This document shows positions 48,126 through 56,836 of a stretch of DNA of 64,000 nt, piece after piece. The notes beneath the pieces are model-generated. The model was not told the DNA's origin. It made no database searches and was given only the letters and a program-made list of their open reading frames with translations. The stretch spans positions 1-64,000 of the forward strand of contig CBDCBG010000006.1 in the NCBI GenBank assembly GCA_965214325.1, in the 5' to 3' direction. The translations under genes were made by a program, and so were the position numbers. Positions within the stretch are counted from its first letter, which is position 1, and the number at the start of each line of letters is the position of its first letter. Origin of the DNA: JAJEFO01 sp965214325. GTDB taxonomy: Bacteria; Pseudomonadota; Alphaproteobacteria; Rhodobacterales; Rhodobacteraceae.

Positions 48126-48902
48126 TCAATCAAGCGGTGATCCGGCAAACAATTCCAGCTGGATTCCCGCCGATCCAAGACCATCCCGCACGTGGGTGGC
48201 CAACGCAACGGCTGCGGCGCTGTCGCCGTGGACGCAGATCGTGTCGATACGTGTCGGCAGCTTCTGACCGTCTCCGGTGATGATCGCGCGCTCCCTGACC
48301 ATTTCGGCCACGCGTCGCGCAGCTTCGTCACCGTCGCTGATCATCGCTCCCGGCAATCGTCGGTCGACAAGTGTGCCGTCGGAATTGTAGGCCCGGTCCG
48401 CGAAAATCTCGCCTGCCCAGTTGCAGCCCATCTCGCGGCAGACCTCTTCCATCTGTGTCGCCGCCAGTCCGACGATGATGATGTCGGGCGCGACATCAAG
48501 CGCTGCCTCGTAGCAGGCGCGGGCCGTGTCGGCGTTGACGCTTGCCATGTTCGAGAGCGCGCCGTGAAGCTTTACGTGCCGAACCGTGCCGCCGGCGGCA
48601 CGCGCCATCGCCTGAGCGGCTCCCACCTGATAGCGGACCATGTTGGCAAGCGTGGTCAGCGGCACCTGCATCGGGCGCCGGCCGAATCCCAGGAGATCCG
48701 GGAAACCTGGATGGGCGCCGATGCCCACGCCGTTCTCGACGGCCGTGCGCATCGTCGTGGCCATCGTGTCTGCATCGCCCGCATGGAAGCCACAGGCGAC
48801 ATTTGCGGAAGTCACGATTTGCAGGAGACTGGCGTCATCGCCCATTACCCACGGGCCGAAGCCTTCTCCCATGTCAGAATTCAGGTCAACGCTGAGAGCC
48901 AT
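48126..48902 (-). CDS. pxpA: 5-oxoprolinase subunit A (LamB/YcsF family)
   Basis: A 258-residue protein that starts MALSVDLNSDMGEGFGPWVM, the family signature. It continues NVACGFHAGDADTMATTM and GIGAHPGFPDLLGFGRRPM. PxpA works with PxpB and PxpC to hydrolyse 5-oxoproline to glutamate; those partners are not in the window. It is transcribed divergently from the ClC gene. Confidence 0.92.
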   Translation of the reverse strand: MALSVDLNSDMGEGFGPWVMGDDASLLQIVTSANVACGFHAGDADTMATTMRTAVENGVGIGAHPGFPDLLGFGRRPMQVPLTTLANMVRYQVGAAQAMARAAGGTVRHVKLHGALSNMASVNADTARACYEAALDVAPDIIIVGLAATQMEEVCREMGCNWAGEIFADRAYNSDGTLVDRRLPGAMISDGDEAARRVAEMVRERAIITGDGQKLPTRIDTICVHGDSAAAVALATHVRDGLGSAGIQLELFAGSPLD

Positions 48903-49115
48903 GGAGTCAGAAGACCCCCTGCGCGAGGCGACCGCAAGACCTCGAACGGGAAAACCCGGCGCGAATTCGGATTTCGCCAATCCGCCCTTTCCGTTGCCAA
49001 GCCCCTGCCTTAGGAATGAATCCGTTCGCAAGCGGCAGAATTGCGAATCCTTGCCTAGGTGCCATCGGGCGGTACAGGGCATCGTTGCGTTCTCGCCCGT
49101 GTCGCCAAGTGTCTC

Positions 49116-50804
49116 ATGGACGCGCCCAGGCCAGTCACGATCAGGGACTTGTACGCGCGCCTTTCGGCGAAAGTCCGCAATGCATTGGACGTCATACGGG
49201 AAAGCGGTCCGGGGCAGGTCCAGTTCTGGTTCATTGCGCTCCTGGTCGGCATGGCTGCCGGCGGCGCCGCCGTTCTGTTTCGTCTTGGCATCAACCTGCT
49301 GCAGACAACGCTCTACGGCACGGATGATCCAAGGTTCGTGCATTCCTTTGCAGAGACCCTTCCGTGGTACATGATTGTCCTGATCCCCGTGTGCGGCGGT
49401 TTGGTCGTCGGCATCATACTGGATCGTTTCACGGCTGACAGCAGGGCCAAGTCCGTCGCGGAGGTGATCGAGGGTGCGGCCCTTCACAATGGTCGTGTCG
49501 AAACGAAAGAGGGTCTGGCTTCGGCGGCGGCATCGATGATCACGCTCGGGTCGGGGGGCTCCGCCGGACGAGAGGGTCCGGTCGTGCATCTGGCGGCGGT
49601 CTTGTCATCATGGGTGCTGAACCGAATCAATGCCGACGGCATCACGGGTCGCGACCTCCTCGGCTGTGCGGTTGCCGCGGCCGTGTCGGCATCGTTCAAC
49701 GCGCCGATCGCCGGGGCTCTGTTCGCGCTGGAAGTGATCCTTCGACATTTTGCCATGCATGCCTTCGCGCCGATCGTCATCGCCAGTGCCGCAGGGACGG
49801 TGATTTCGCGGCTCACTTTCGGAGACGTGACCGAGTTCGTCCTGATCGAGGAAGGGATGCTGGCGTTCTATGTCGAACTTCCGGCATTCCTGCTTCTCGG
49901 GATGCTGTCCGGGTTGCTTGCAGTCGTGATGATGCGCTCGATCTTTCTTGCGGATGACTTCGGCAACCATACGTGCAAGCGCTTCAGCATCCCTCGCTTC
50001 ATTCGACCAGCTGTTGCCGGGTTGCTGCTTGGAGTGCTGGCGCTTGGCTTTCCGCACATCATCGGAGTCGGCTACGAGACCACATCGGCGGCCTTGACTG
50101 GCCAGATCTTGTGGCACGAAGCCATGGTGTTCTGCGCCATCAAGGTGGTAGCGGTCGCGATCACCATGGGCGGGCGGATGGGCGGGGGGATATTTTCGCC
50201 ATCGATCATGGTAGGCGCCTTGCTGGGTCTTGCCTTCGGGCTGACGGCGACGGCGACCTTCCCGAACGTGTCCGGGTCCGAGACGTTGTATGCTCTGGCG
50301 GGGATGGGCGCGGTCGCTGCGGCGGTCCTGGGAGCGCCGATCTCGACAACGCTGATCGTGTTCGAGCTGACAGGGGACTGGCAGACCGGACTTGCCGTCA
50401 TGGTTGCAGTCTCGATGTCCACTGCAATTGCATCGCGCCTGGTCGACCGGTCCTTCTTTCTCACCCAACTCGAGCGCCGGGACGTGCACCTTGCGAAGGG
50501 GCCGCAGGGCTACCTGTTGTCGCTTTGCAGCGTGGCAAGCCTGATGCGCAGGCCCGGAGACCCTGGGGCCGCGTCGGAAGAAGCGGTCTGGGAAGCCATA
50601 GCGGAAGGTGTGTGGATCGACGTAGACGGAACTCTTGAACTGGCCATGCCGGTCTTCGAGAGGTCCGGCCTTCCGTTCCTGCCCGTGATCAGTTTCGGCG
50701 GGGACGGCAAGCCGCCCAAGGTCCACGGGACACTGTTTCATGTTGACGCTCTTCGAGCCTTCAATCGCGCCCTGGCATCCACGGCAGAGGAGGAGCACAG
50801 CTAG
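49116..50804 (+). CDS. ClC-family chloride channel/transporter
   Basis: A 562-residue membrane protein. Selectivity-filter motifs are GSGGSAGREGP, with the gating Glu in GREGP, and GGRMGGGIFSPS (GxFxP). The last about 130 residues are soluble and may be a divergent CBS-like region. Start chosen at ATG 49116; the longer frame upstream does not look coding. Confidence 0.92.
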   Translation: MDAPRPVTIRDLYARLSAKVRNALDVIRESGPGQVQFWFIALLVGMAAGGAAVLFRLGINLLQTTLYGTDDPRFVHSFAETLPWYMIVLIPVCGGLVVGIILDRFTADSRAKSVAEVIEGAALHNGRVETKEGLASAAASMITLGSGGSAGREGPVVHLAAVLSSWVLNRINADGITGRDLLGCAVAAAVSASFNAPIAGALFALEVILRHFAMHAFAPIVIASAAGTVISRLTFGDVTEFVLIEEGMLAFYVELPAFLLLGMLSGLLAVVMMRSIFLADDFGNHTCKRFSIPRFIRPAVAGLLLGVLALGFPHIIGVGYETTSAALTGQILWHEAMVFCAIKVVAVAITMGGRMGGGIFSPSIMVGALLGLAFGLTATATFPNVSGSETLYALAGMGAVAAAVLGAPISTTLIVFELTGDWQTGLAVMVAVSMSTAIASRLVDRSFFLTQLERRDVHLAKGPQGYLLSLCSVASLMRRPGDPGAASEEAVWEAIAEGVWIDVDGTLELAMPVFERSGLPFLPVISFGGDGKPPKVHGTLFHVDALRAFNRALASTAEEEHS

Positions 50805-50999
50805 GGATGACGCTGCGGGTGCGCGGCTCTCGCTGGCCATCGCGGCCATGCAAGCGCGAACGGCCTGCAACGCGTAGGCGTTTCCCGTCGCCGACGGGGC
50901 GTCATCCAGGACCGTGCTTCGCGCGAAACCTGTTCCGGTGCAGGGCAGCGCCGGAATGGTTCAGCGAATGGCGATCAACCGGGGGCCTTGGATTCCAGG
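50805..50999. other. Intergenic region after ClC, no gene seen
   Basis: No terminator with a T tract and no coding region recognised. Adjacent bases 51000-51075 hold a relic of an ABC ATPase on the minus strand. Confidence 0.4.
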
Positions 51000-51075
51000 C
51001 TAACGCAGGCGCAAGCCGTCTTCATCGAAGTGGCATGCGCTTTCCGGCTTGAAGCCGAAACGAAGGTTCTGTCCA
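51000..51075 (-). pseudogene. C-terminal relic of a UgpC/MalK-type ABC ATPase
   Basis: About 24 residues, GQNLRFGFKPESACHFDEDG then LRLR and stop. They match the extreme C-terminus of sugar ABC ATPases (G..L.LGFDP....LFD.DG.R). It lies directly before the amino-sugar operon, where a transporter operon is often found. The rest of that transporter seems to have been lost. Confidence 0.55.
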
Positions 51076-51309
51076 TTGCCTCGAGCGGACCGCCCCTCTC
51101 CGACGGGTGCTCGAGATGATCCGGGAAATCGCACCAGCCTGGAACGTGCATCACCAATTCCGCCAGGTCCCGCGAGTGAAGCCGTGGCAGGGAAACCGTG
51201 CGTCCTGAAGTGTCCCGCTGCCAAATTGGCTAGGATGCAAGGCGACGTTTTCTGCATTGGCATCATTAGGAGCTTCCCTTCTTTCAATAGGTATCATAAT
51301 GGTATTTGC

Positions 51310-52188
51310 ATGAATGATTCACGGAGAATTCCGGTTGTTGCCATTGATGGCGGCGGCACACGGTGTCGACTCGCGGTGGCTGACGGCAAGTCAATCATTG
51401 CGGCGGAAACCGGGTCCGCCAACGTCTCCACCGATTTTGAAGGCGCTCTGAGCGAGATTTCCGCGGGCTTGGACAGCCTGGCAGAGCGCGCCGGCCTGAC
51501 ATCGGATGCGCTTTCAAGGATCCCGGCGTTTGTCGGGCTCGCGGGAGTGACGGGCAAGACAATCTCTGAAAGGTTGTGCACCGCCTTGCCCTTCACGCAC
51601 GTTCGCATCGAAGATGATCGCGCTGCGGCATTGAGGGGGGCGCTTGGCCGGGCCGACGGAGTGATTGCCCACTGCGGCACCGGATCGTTCTTTGCAGCGC
51701 AGTCCCGCGGAACCATGCGGTTTGCAGGTGGCTGGGGCCCGGTGCTTGGGGACGAGGCGTCTGCACATGTCGTTGGCAAGGCCGCCCTCGGAATGACGCT
51801 CAAATGCACTGACGGCCAATATGCCGCCTCGCCTTTGGCAGAGCGGCTCTTGGCAGACCACGAGGGCACGGCAGGCATCGTCCGCTTCGCAGGTTCGGCC
51901 AGTCCCTCGGAGCTTGGCGCCCTTGCGCCGCTCGTGACCGAATTCGCGAGACAGGGAGACACACTCGGCGAACACGTAATGCGAGGCGCGGCGCGGGAAA
52001 TTGCTGCAGTACTGGCGGTGATGGGATGGAGCAAAGGGCAGCCGATCTGCCTGACTGGCGGGATTGGCCCTCACTACGCTCCGTACCTGCCCGCAGACAT
52101 GCAGGCCGACCTTGCCACGCCCGTCGATGAACCGCTTGCCGGTGCGTTGTCGCTAGCACGGGAATTCGCCCAGGAGATACCGCCGTGA
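51310..52188 (+). CDS. BadF/BadG/N-acetylglucosamine kinase family ATPase
   Basis: A 292-residue sugar kinase of the ASKHA fold. PHOSPHATE 1 motif IDGGGTRCRLAVADG, PHOSPHATE 2-like IAHCGTGSFFAAQ and LTGGIGPHY near the end. In this context (regulator, GlcN6P deaminase, nagA) it should phosphorylate N-acetylglucosamine to GlcNAc-6-phosphate. ATG 51310 fits the motif spacing. The stop overlaps the GntR start (GTGA). GGTAT is repeated just upstream (about 51289-51304) and might be part of an operator. Confidence 0.85.
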   Translation: MNDSRRIPVVAIDGGGTRCRLAVADGKSIIAAETGSANVSTDFEGALSEISAGLDSLAERAGLTSDALSRIPAFVGLAGVTGKTISERLCTALPFTHVRIEDDRAAALRGALGRADGVIAHCGTGSFFAAQSRGTMRFAGGWGPVLGDEASAHVVGKAALGMTLKCTDGQYAASPLAERLLADHEGTAGIVRFAGSASPSELGALAPLVTEFARQGDTLGEHVMRGAAREIAAVLAVMGWSKGQPICLTGGIGPHYAPYLPADMQADLATPVDEPLAGALSLAREFAQEIPP

Positions 52189-52934
52189 GTGCCGCCGACT
52201 TTCTCCGGCCCGAAGGTTGGTTCGGCGAAGCTGGCGGCCCGCGATACGTTCAACTCCGCCGGCGGCTGGAGCTAGGCATCGAGACCGGTGTCCTGCCGGC
52301 CAACTCTTCACTTCCGCCCGAGCGCGAGATCGCCGAAATCACCGGCCTGTCCCGAGTCACAGTCCGCAAGGCGCTACAGGAACTCGTGCGTGAAGGGTTG
52401 ATCGAGCGACGGCAAGGTTCGGGATCGTTCATTCGCAAGCCCATGGCGGGGATGGAGAAATCCCTCTCGCATCTGACGTCATTCACCGAAGACATGGCAA
52501 GCCGAGGGCTCGACACAACATCCCGTTGGCTCGAAAGGGGCCTTTTCAGGCCAACGCCTGACGAAGTGGCCGCACTGAGCCTGCCGGAAGGGGAACAAGT
52601 CGCCCGCATTTGCCGACTTCGCGAAGCGGGTGGCCGTCCTATGGCGCTGGAACGCGCTGCGCTGCCTCGGGACATACTGCCCAACCCGCTTGAAGTGACG
52701 ACTTCTCTCTATGTCGTGCTTGAACGCCTCGGGCATCGCCCGGCAAGCGCGATTCAGAAGATTGCTGCCGTGAACCTGGAGGCGCGGGAGGCGGAACTTC
52801 TCGGCGTTGCCGAAGGTTCCGCCATATTGAGCATCGAGCGCAAATCCTTCCTGAAGAGCGGGCGGGTCGCCGAACTCACTCGGTCCCTGTACCGCGGCGA
52901 CGCATACGACTTCGTCGCGGAACTGCGGCTGTGA
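52185..52934 (+). CDS. GntR/HutC-family repressor of amino-sugar genes
   Basis: A 249-residue regulator. The winged HTH occupies residues 20-85 (RRRLELGIETGVLPANSSLP, ITGLSRVTVRKALQELV). A UTRA ligand-binding domain runs from about 100 to 245. Regulators of this group sense GlcN6P or GlcNAc6P, which fits its place inside the operon it presumably controls. The GTG start overlaps the kinase stop. Confidence 0.9.
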   Translation: MSAADFLRPEGWFGEAGGPRYVQLRRRLELGIETGVLPANSSLPPEREIAEITGLSRVTVRKALQELVREGLIERRQGSGSFIRKPMAGMEKSLSHLTSFTEDMASRGLDTTSRWLERGLFRPTPDEVAALSLPEGEQVARICRLREAGGRPMALERAALPRDILPNPLEVTTSLYVVLERLGHRPASAIQKIAAVNLEAREAELLGVAEGSAILSIERKSFLKSGRVAELTRSLYRGDAYDFVAELRL

Positions 52935-52935
52935 A

Positions 52936-53982
52936 ATGGAAAGGCCATCGAAGATGATCGCCGGCAACACGCAAATGCGTCGGGAAATCTCGGACATCCC
53001 TGCAGCCGTCGAACGCCTCCTGAGCCGGGGCGGAGACGCCATCGCCTCGACCGCGGCACAAGCGCGCGCAATGAATCCGGCATTTCTTCTCTCTGTCGCA
53101 CGCGGTTCGTCAGACCACGCCTGCACCTACCTCAAGTATGCCAGCGAACTGGTCCTGAAACGTCCGATGGCCTCGGTCGGTCCATCCGTCGCGTCGCAAT
53201 ACGGCGTCGAGCTGGACGTCAAGGGGGCCGTGTGCATATCGATCTCTCAATCGGGCCAGAGCCCCGACATCGTGCAGATGACCAAGGCGCTTCGTACGAG
53301 TGGTGCGTTGACGATCGGCATTACCAACAACCCTGAATCCGACCTTGCGAATGTCGCTGACCGCATCATTCCGGTCCATGCGGGCCCTGAACTGAGCGTT
53401 GCAGCGACAAAGACCTTCGTGACGTCTCTTGTCGCCGGTCTTTGGCTGATCGCCGAAATCAGGGGCCACGCTCCATCGTTGTCGGCGATCCGAGCCTTGC
53501 CGGACCACCTTGAGGCGGCGATGCATTGCGATTGGTCGCCTGCGGCGGACGCCATCGACGGCCGTTCCGCATTCACGCTCGGCCGCGGGCCGTCATGGGC
53601 AGTCTCGAACGAGGCGGCGCTCAAGTTCAAGGAGACTTGCCTGATACATGCCGAGAGCTATTCCTCCGCTGAAGTCCTTCACGGCCCGGTGTCCATCGTC
53701 GAGCAGGGCTTTCCGGTGATTGCCTTCGCGGCTGACGACGCCGCTGAAGCGAGCGTTGCGCAAACCGCCGATGCTCTTGCCGACAAGGGCGCGCGGGTCT
53801 TCGCTTTGTCCGACAGGGTCAGGAGGGCGGCGAGCCTTCCGCATGTCCGGACCGACCACTGGCTGACCGACCCGGTCGCCGCCATCGTGTCGTTCTACGG
53901 CATGGCCGAGGCCGTCGCGGTGCGGCGTGGCATCGATCCGGACACTCCGCGGCATCTCAACAAGGTGACCGAAACAGCATGA
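52936..53982 (+). CDS. SIS-domain glucosamine-6-phosphate deaminase (NagB-II type)
   Basis: A 348-residue protein with two SIS domains (about residues 40-180 and 210-340), motifs SVARGSSDHACTYLKYASEL, SISQSGQSPDIVQMTKAL and ESYSSAEVLHGP. It resembles the isomerase half of GlmS but has no N-terminal glutaminase domain. In nag operons without classical NagB this family deaminates and isomerises GlcN6P to fructose-6-phosphate. It starts just after the regulator and overlaps nagA. Confidence 0.87.
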   Translation: MERPSKMIAGNTQMRREISDIPAAVERLLSRGGDAIASTAAQARAMNPAFLLSVARGSSDHACTYLKYASELVLKRPMASVGPSVASQYGVELDVKGAVCISISQSGQSPDIVQMTKALRTSGALTIGITNNPESDLANVADRIIPVHAGPELSVAATKTFVTSLVAGLWLIAEIRGHAPSLSAIRALPDHLEAAMHCDWSPAADAIDGRSAFTLGRGPSWAVSNEAALKFKETCLIHAESYSSAEVLHGPVSIVEQGFPVIAFAADDAAEASVAQTADALADKGARVFALSDRVRRAASLPHVRTDHWLTDPVAAIVSFYGMAEAVAVRRGIDPDTPRHLNKVTETA

Positions 53983-55130
53983 CCCAGAACGTTGTGACGT
54001 TCCGGAACGGACACATTTTCGACGGAAGGAATCTGAAGGCTGGGCGTGCAATCCGTTTCGTGGACGGTCGCGCAAGAGAATTCGGACCGGATGCGGAGGT
54101 TCCAAGGGACGGCGAAGTGGTTGACCTGTCTGGCGACCTGCTGACGCCGGGTTATGTGGACCTCCAGGTCAACGGCGGCGGCGGCGTCATGCTCAACAAT
54201 GATCCGTCGGTCGACACGCTCCGCCGAATCGCCATGGCGCATCGCTGCCTCGGCGTCTCGGTCCTGTTGCCAACGCTCATTACGGACTCGCCCGAAAAGA
54301 CGCGCGCGACAATCGAAGCCGCGACCAGGGCTGTACAGGAAGGCGTGCCGGGGATCGCGGGGGTTCATCTTGAAGGTCCGCATCTCTCAGTCGCACGCAA
54401 GGGCGCACACGATCCAGCATTCATCCGGCCCATGGAACAAGATGATCTGGAAACGCTGGTCGCCGCATCAAGGCTGCTCCCGGTCCTCAAGGTCACCGTT
54501 GCGCCAGAGAGCGTGACCGAGGAACAGGTATCAACGCTTGCTCGCGCCGGAGTGCTTGTCTCGCTCGGCCATAGCGACGCGAGCCTCGAGGTCTGCATGC
54601 GATATTTCGCCGCCGGCGCACGTTGCGTCACCCATCTCTTCAATGCCATGAGCCAGCTCGGCAATCGTGAGCCGGGATTGGTCGGCGCGGCATTGGCCAG
54701 CGGCGGGGTGTCGGCAGGCCTGATCGCGGACGCTGTCCATGTTCACCCGGAAGCAATTCGCGCGGCATGGACGGCAAAGAATGGACCTGGCCGAATATTT
54801 CTCGTAAGTGATGCGATGGCCGTTGCCGGGACCGATCTGACCGAGTTCGAACTGGGCGGACGCCTGATCCGGCGCAGAGCCGGCGTCCTGACACTTCAGG
54901 ACGGCACACTTGCCGGGGCCGATCTTGAATTGACCTCCGCTATCAAGGTCATGGTCGAAAGGGTCGGCGTTTCCCTGGAGGCCGCGCTCCGGGCGGCAAC
55001 GTCCCATCCGGCAGCCTTGATAGGCATTTCACGCGCCAAGGCAGATGCACCATGGCGAAGTTTGTCCGACCTGCGACGCGTCTCCTCTGATCTGACGAGT
55101 TCGGTCGCCGTCCATCGAAGTCACATGTAA
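53979..55130 (+). CDS. nagA: N-acetylglucosamine-6-phosphate deacetylase
   Basis: A 383-residue amidohydrolase removing acetate from GlcNAc6P. Metal and active-site motifs: YVDLQVNGGGGVMLNND, GVHLEGPHLS, LVSLGHSDA, THLFNAMSQL and the catalytic Asp in FLVSDAMAVA. The last about 20 residues are less conserved than usual. It is the last gene of the amino-sugar operon; IscB element 2 begins 75 bp downstream. Confidence 0.93.
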   Translation: MTQNVVTFRNGHIFDGRNLKAGRAIRFVDGRAREFGPDAEVPRDGEVVDLSGDLLTPGYVDLQVNGGGGVMLNNDPSVDTLRRIAMAHRCLGVSVLLPTLITDSPEKTRATIEAATRAVQEGVPGIAGVHLEGPHLSVARKGAHDPAFIRPMEQDDLETLVAASRLLPVLKVTVAPESVTEEQVSTLARAGVLVSLGHSDASLEVCMRYFAAGARCVTHLFNAMSQLGNREPGLVGAALASGGVSAGLIADAVHVHPEAIRAAWTAKNGPGRIFLVSDAMAVAGTDLTEFELGGRLIRRRAGVLTLQDGTLAGADLELTSAIKVMVERVGVSLEAALRAATSHPAALIGISRAKADAPWRSLSDLRRVSSDLTSSVAVHRSHM

Positions 55131-55205
55131 ATCTGAGCGACGCGTAAAGGTGCTTTGCGCCCCCGTTCCATTCTGATTCTCTGAACATGCGAGGTAGTGG
55201 GTTCC

Positions 55206-56585
55206 TGTCCACCCCGCACGAAACCCCGTCCTTCAGGGCGGGGAGGAATGCGGGATCCCGCGTTTCGCGCGTCGTTGCCGTCCCCCCTTGCCGTGACGGC
55301 GTGCCGGGACGGCATCCGCACCCGTCGCCGCGCCGGATGATGCGGCAATGCCGGTGCGGGACGCCCTGGACGGTGCCGCCCGCGGCCTGGACGTTGAAGG
55401 AGCCCGAGGCGCGCACCGCGACGCGCCCGGCATGGACGCCCTGCCTCATTCCCGAGGGCACGGTGGCGCGCACGATGCCCCCGTCCGGAAGCCCCTGACG
55501 GATTTCCGCGAACCCGGGCATCCGACCGGAAAGCCGAACCGGTTCACGCGCGTGCGCGCATGCGGTCCCCGGCCCATGGCCCTGATCCCGGGCACGGGCC
55601 TGTCCCGGCCGGTCAGCGCGGGCGTCTCGCCCACGCAGGCGGCGTCCAGGGCGTGCGACTTCGGGATTCCCGGCCGCGCCCGGCCGGATTCCGTCCTCCC
55701 GCCCGAGGAGCCGGAGACGGGAAGGCCGGTGCGGCGCGGACCCTCGAACAGGACGCGGCGGGTGGCGCTGGCTGCGGCGGCGTCATGAAGCGGCGTCCTG
55801 GCGTCCGCGGGAACCCGCCGCGGCCGATCCGGCTGTCCGGCGAGAAGGCTCTCGACCGGCTCCGCGCCCTTCGCCTGGCCGCATCTCCCGCAGGCCGGCG
55901 CCAGGTTCGAGGCCCGGCCGGACCCGCCCCGCCCCGCCCCTTCGGGTGAACATGGTCGGCCTGGAGCGGGACGTCCGTGGCGTCGCAAAAGGCGCGCTTG
56001 CGTCCCCGCCTCTCGAGCAGATGTCCCCTGGCCTCGCGTCCCGCCAGGGTTCCCTGCCGGCGCTCCACTCCCTCGATGTCCGGGCTCTCGAGCGCCCGGG
56101 TGTCGAAGCGTGCCGTCTCGCATTGAATCCGCGTGACGGGCGCGAGCCTCCCGAACCGTTCCGTCCACGAAAGCGTGCCGTCCGCCCGCGACAGCAGCGA
56201 GGGCGGGAGCCTTCTCCCGGAACGCCGGTTCAGGAACCTCTCCTTCCGGTGGCGCGGGCCGGCCGAGCGCTGGCGCCGCCGATGACCCGCCCGTTGCTCC
56301 AAGAGCGTCCGGATTCGCGCGCCCCTGTGCCTGATCTCGGCCAGGAACAGGACCTCGCCGTCGTCTCCCGCCGGCGCAAGGCCGGTCCTCCGCGACCCCG
56401 GATCGATCCCGGGATCCACGGGCCCGGTCTCGCCGCCGTCCCTGTCCCGGAGCCGTATGGCGAACGGATGCAGGCGCACCGCGACGGCGCGTCCCTTCTT
56501 CAGCGGCTTCCTCGCCCGCGCCGGTCGGCACGGGCCTTCTGGGCCTTGTCCCCTCAGGCCCTCCCTTCAGGGAGGGGTCGCTGAC
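55206..56585 (-). mobile_element. iscB: IscB element 2, decayed
   Basis: Bounded by the same ends as element 1 (TGTCCACCCCGCA at 55206, GTCGCTGAC at 56585). The iscB gene is read on the minus strand but lacks its N-terminal codons and most of the guide-RNA region; it starts around RARKPLKKGRAVAVRLHP near 56500. Frame changes near 55940 and 55500 are needed to read to the end. The HNH domain is present (CDATDVPLQADHVHPKGRGG, then ACGRCGQAKGAEPVESLL), so this copy shows what element 1 lost. Insertion truncated a DUF427 gene. Confidence 0.82.
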
Positions 56586-56783
56586 GCCTGTCCACGCCGT
56601 AGAAGACCCCGCCAGGGAATGAGCGCTGACCGCGCCTGCAGAATCCATGTGCGGGGAATGGACGACCGGCGCGTAGTTGCTCTCAAGCAGTTCCAGTGCC
56701 GAGCGGCTCCCGCCAAGGACTGCACCCCCTGCGCGCACGACCCGCGTGTTCGATGCAGGCCGGACTTCGATGCGGTTTGCCAT
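56586..56783 (-). pseudogene. DUF427-domain protein, N-terminal fragment
   Basis: MANRIEVRPASNTRVVRAGG, then LELLESNYAPVVHSPHMD, matches the first about 65 residues of DUF427 proteins (consensus ..VRA.GAVLG.S..AL.L.E..YPPV.Y.P). The frame runs into IscB element 2 at 56585. The C-terminal part is not found on the other side, so the gene is broken. Confidence 0.7.
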
Positions 56784-56836
56784 CACGATTTTCCTCTGCG
56801 ACCTCAATCTGACGACGCAAACGCGGCAGCTCCACG

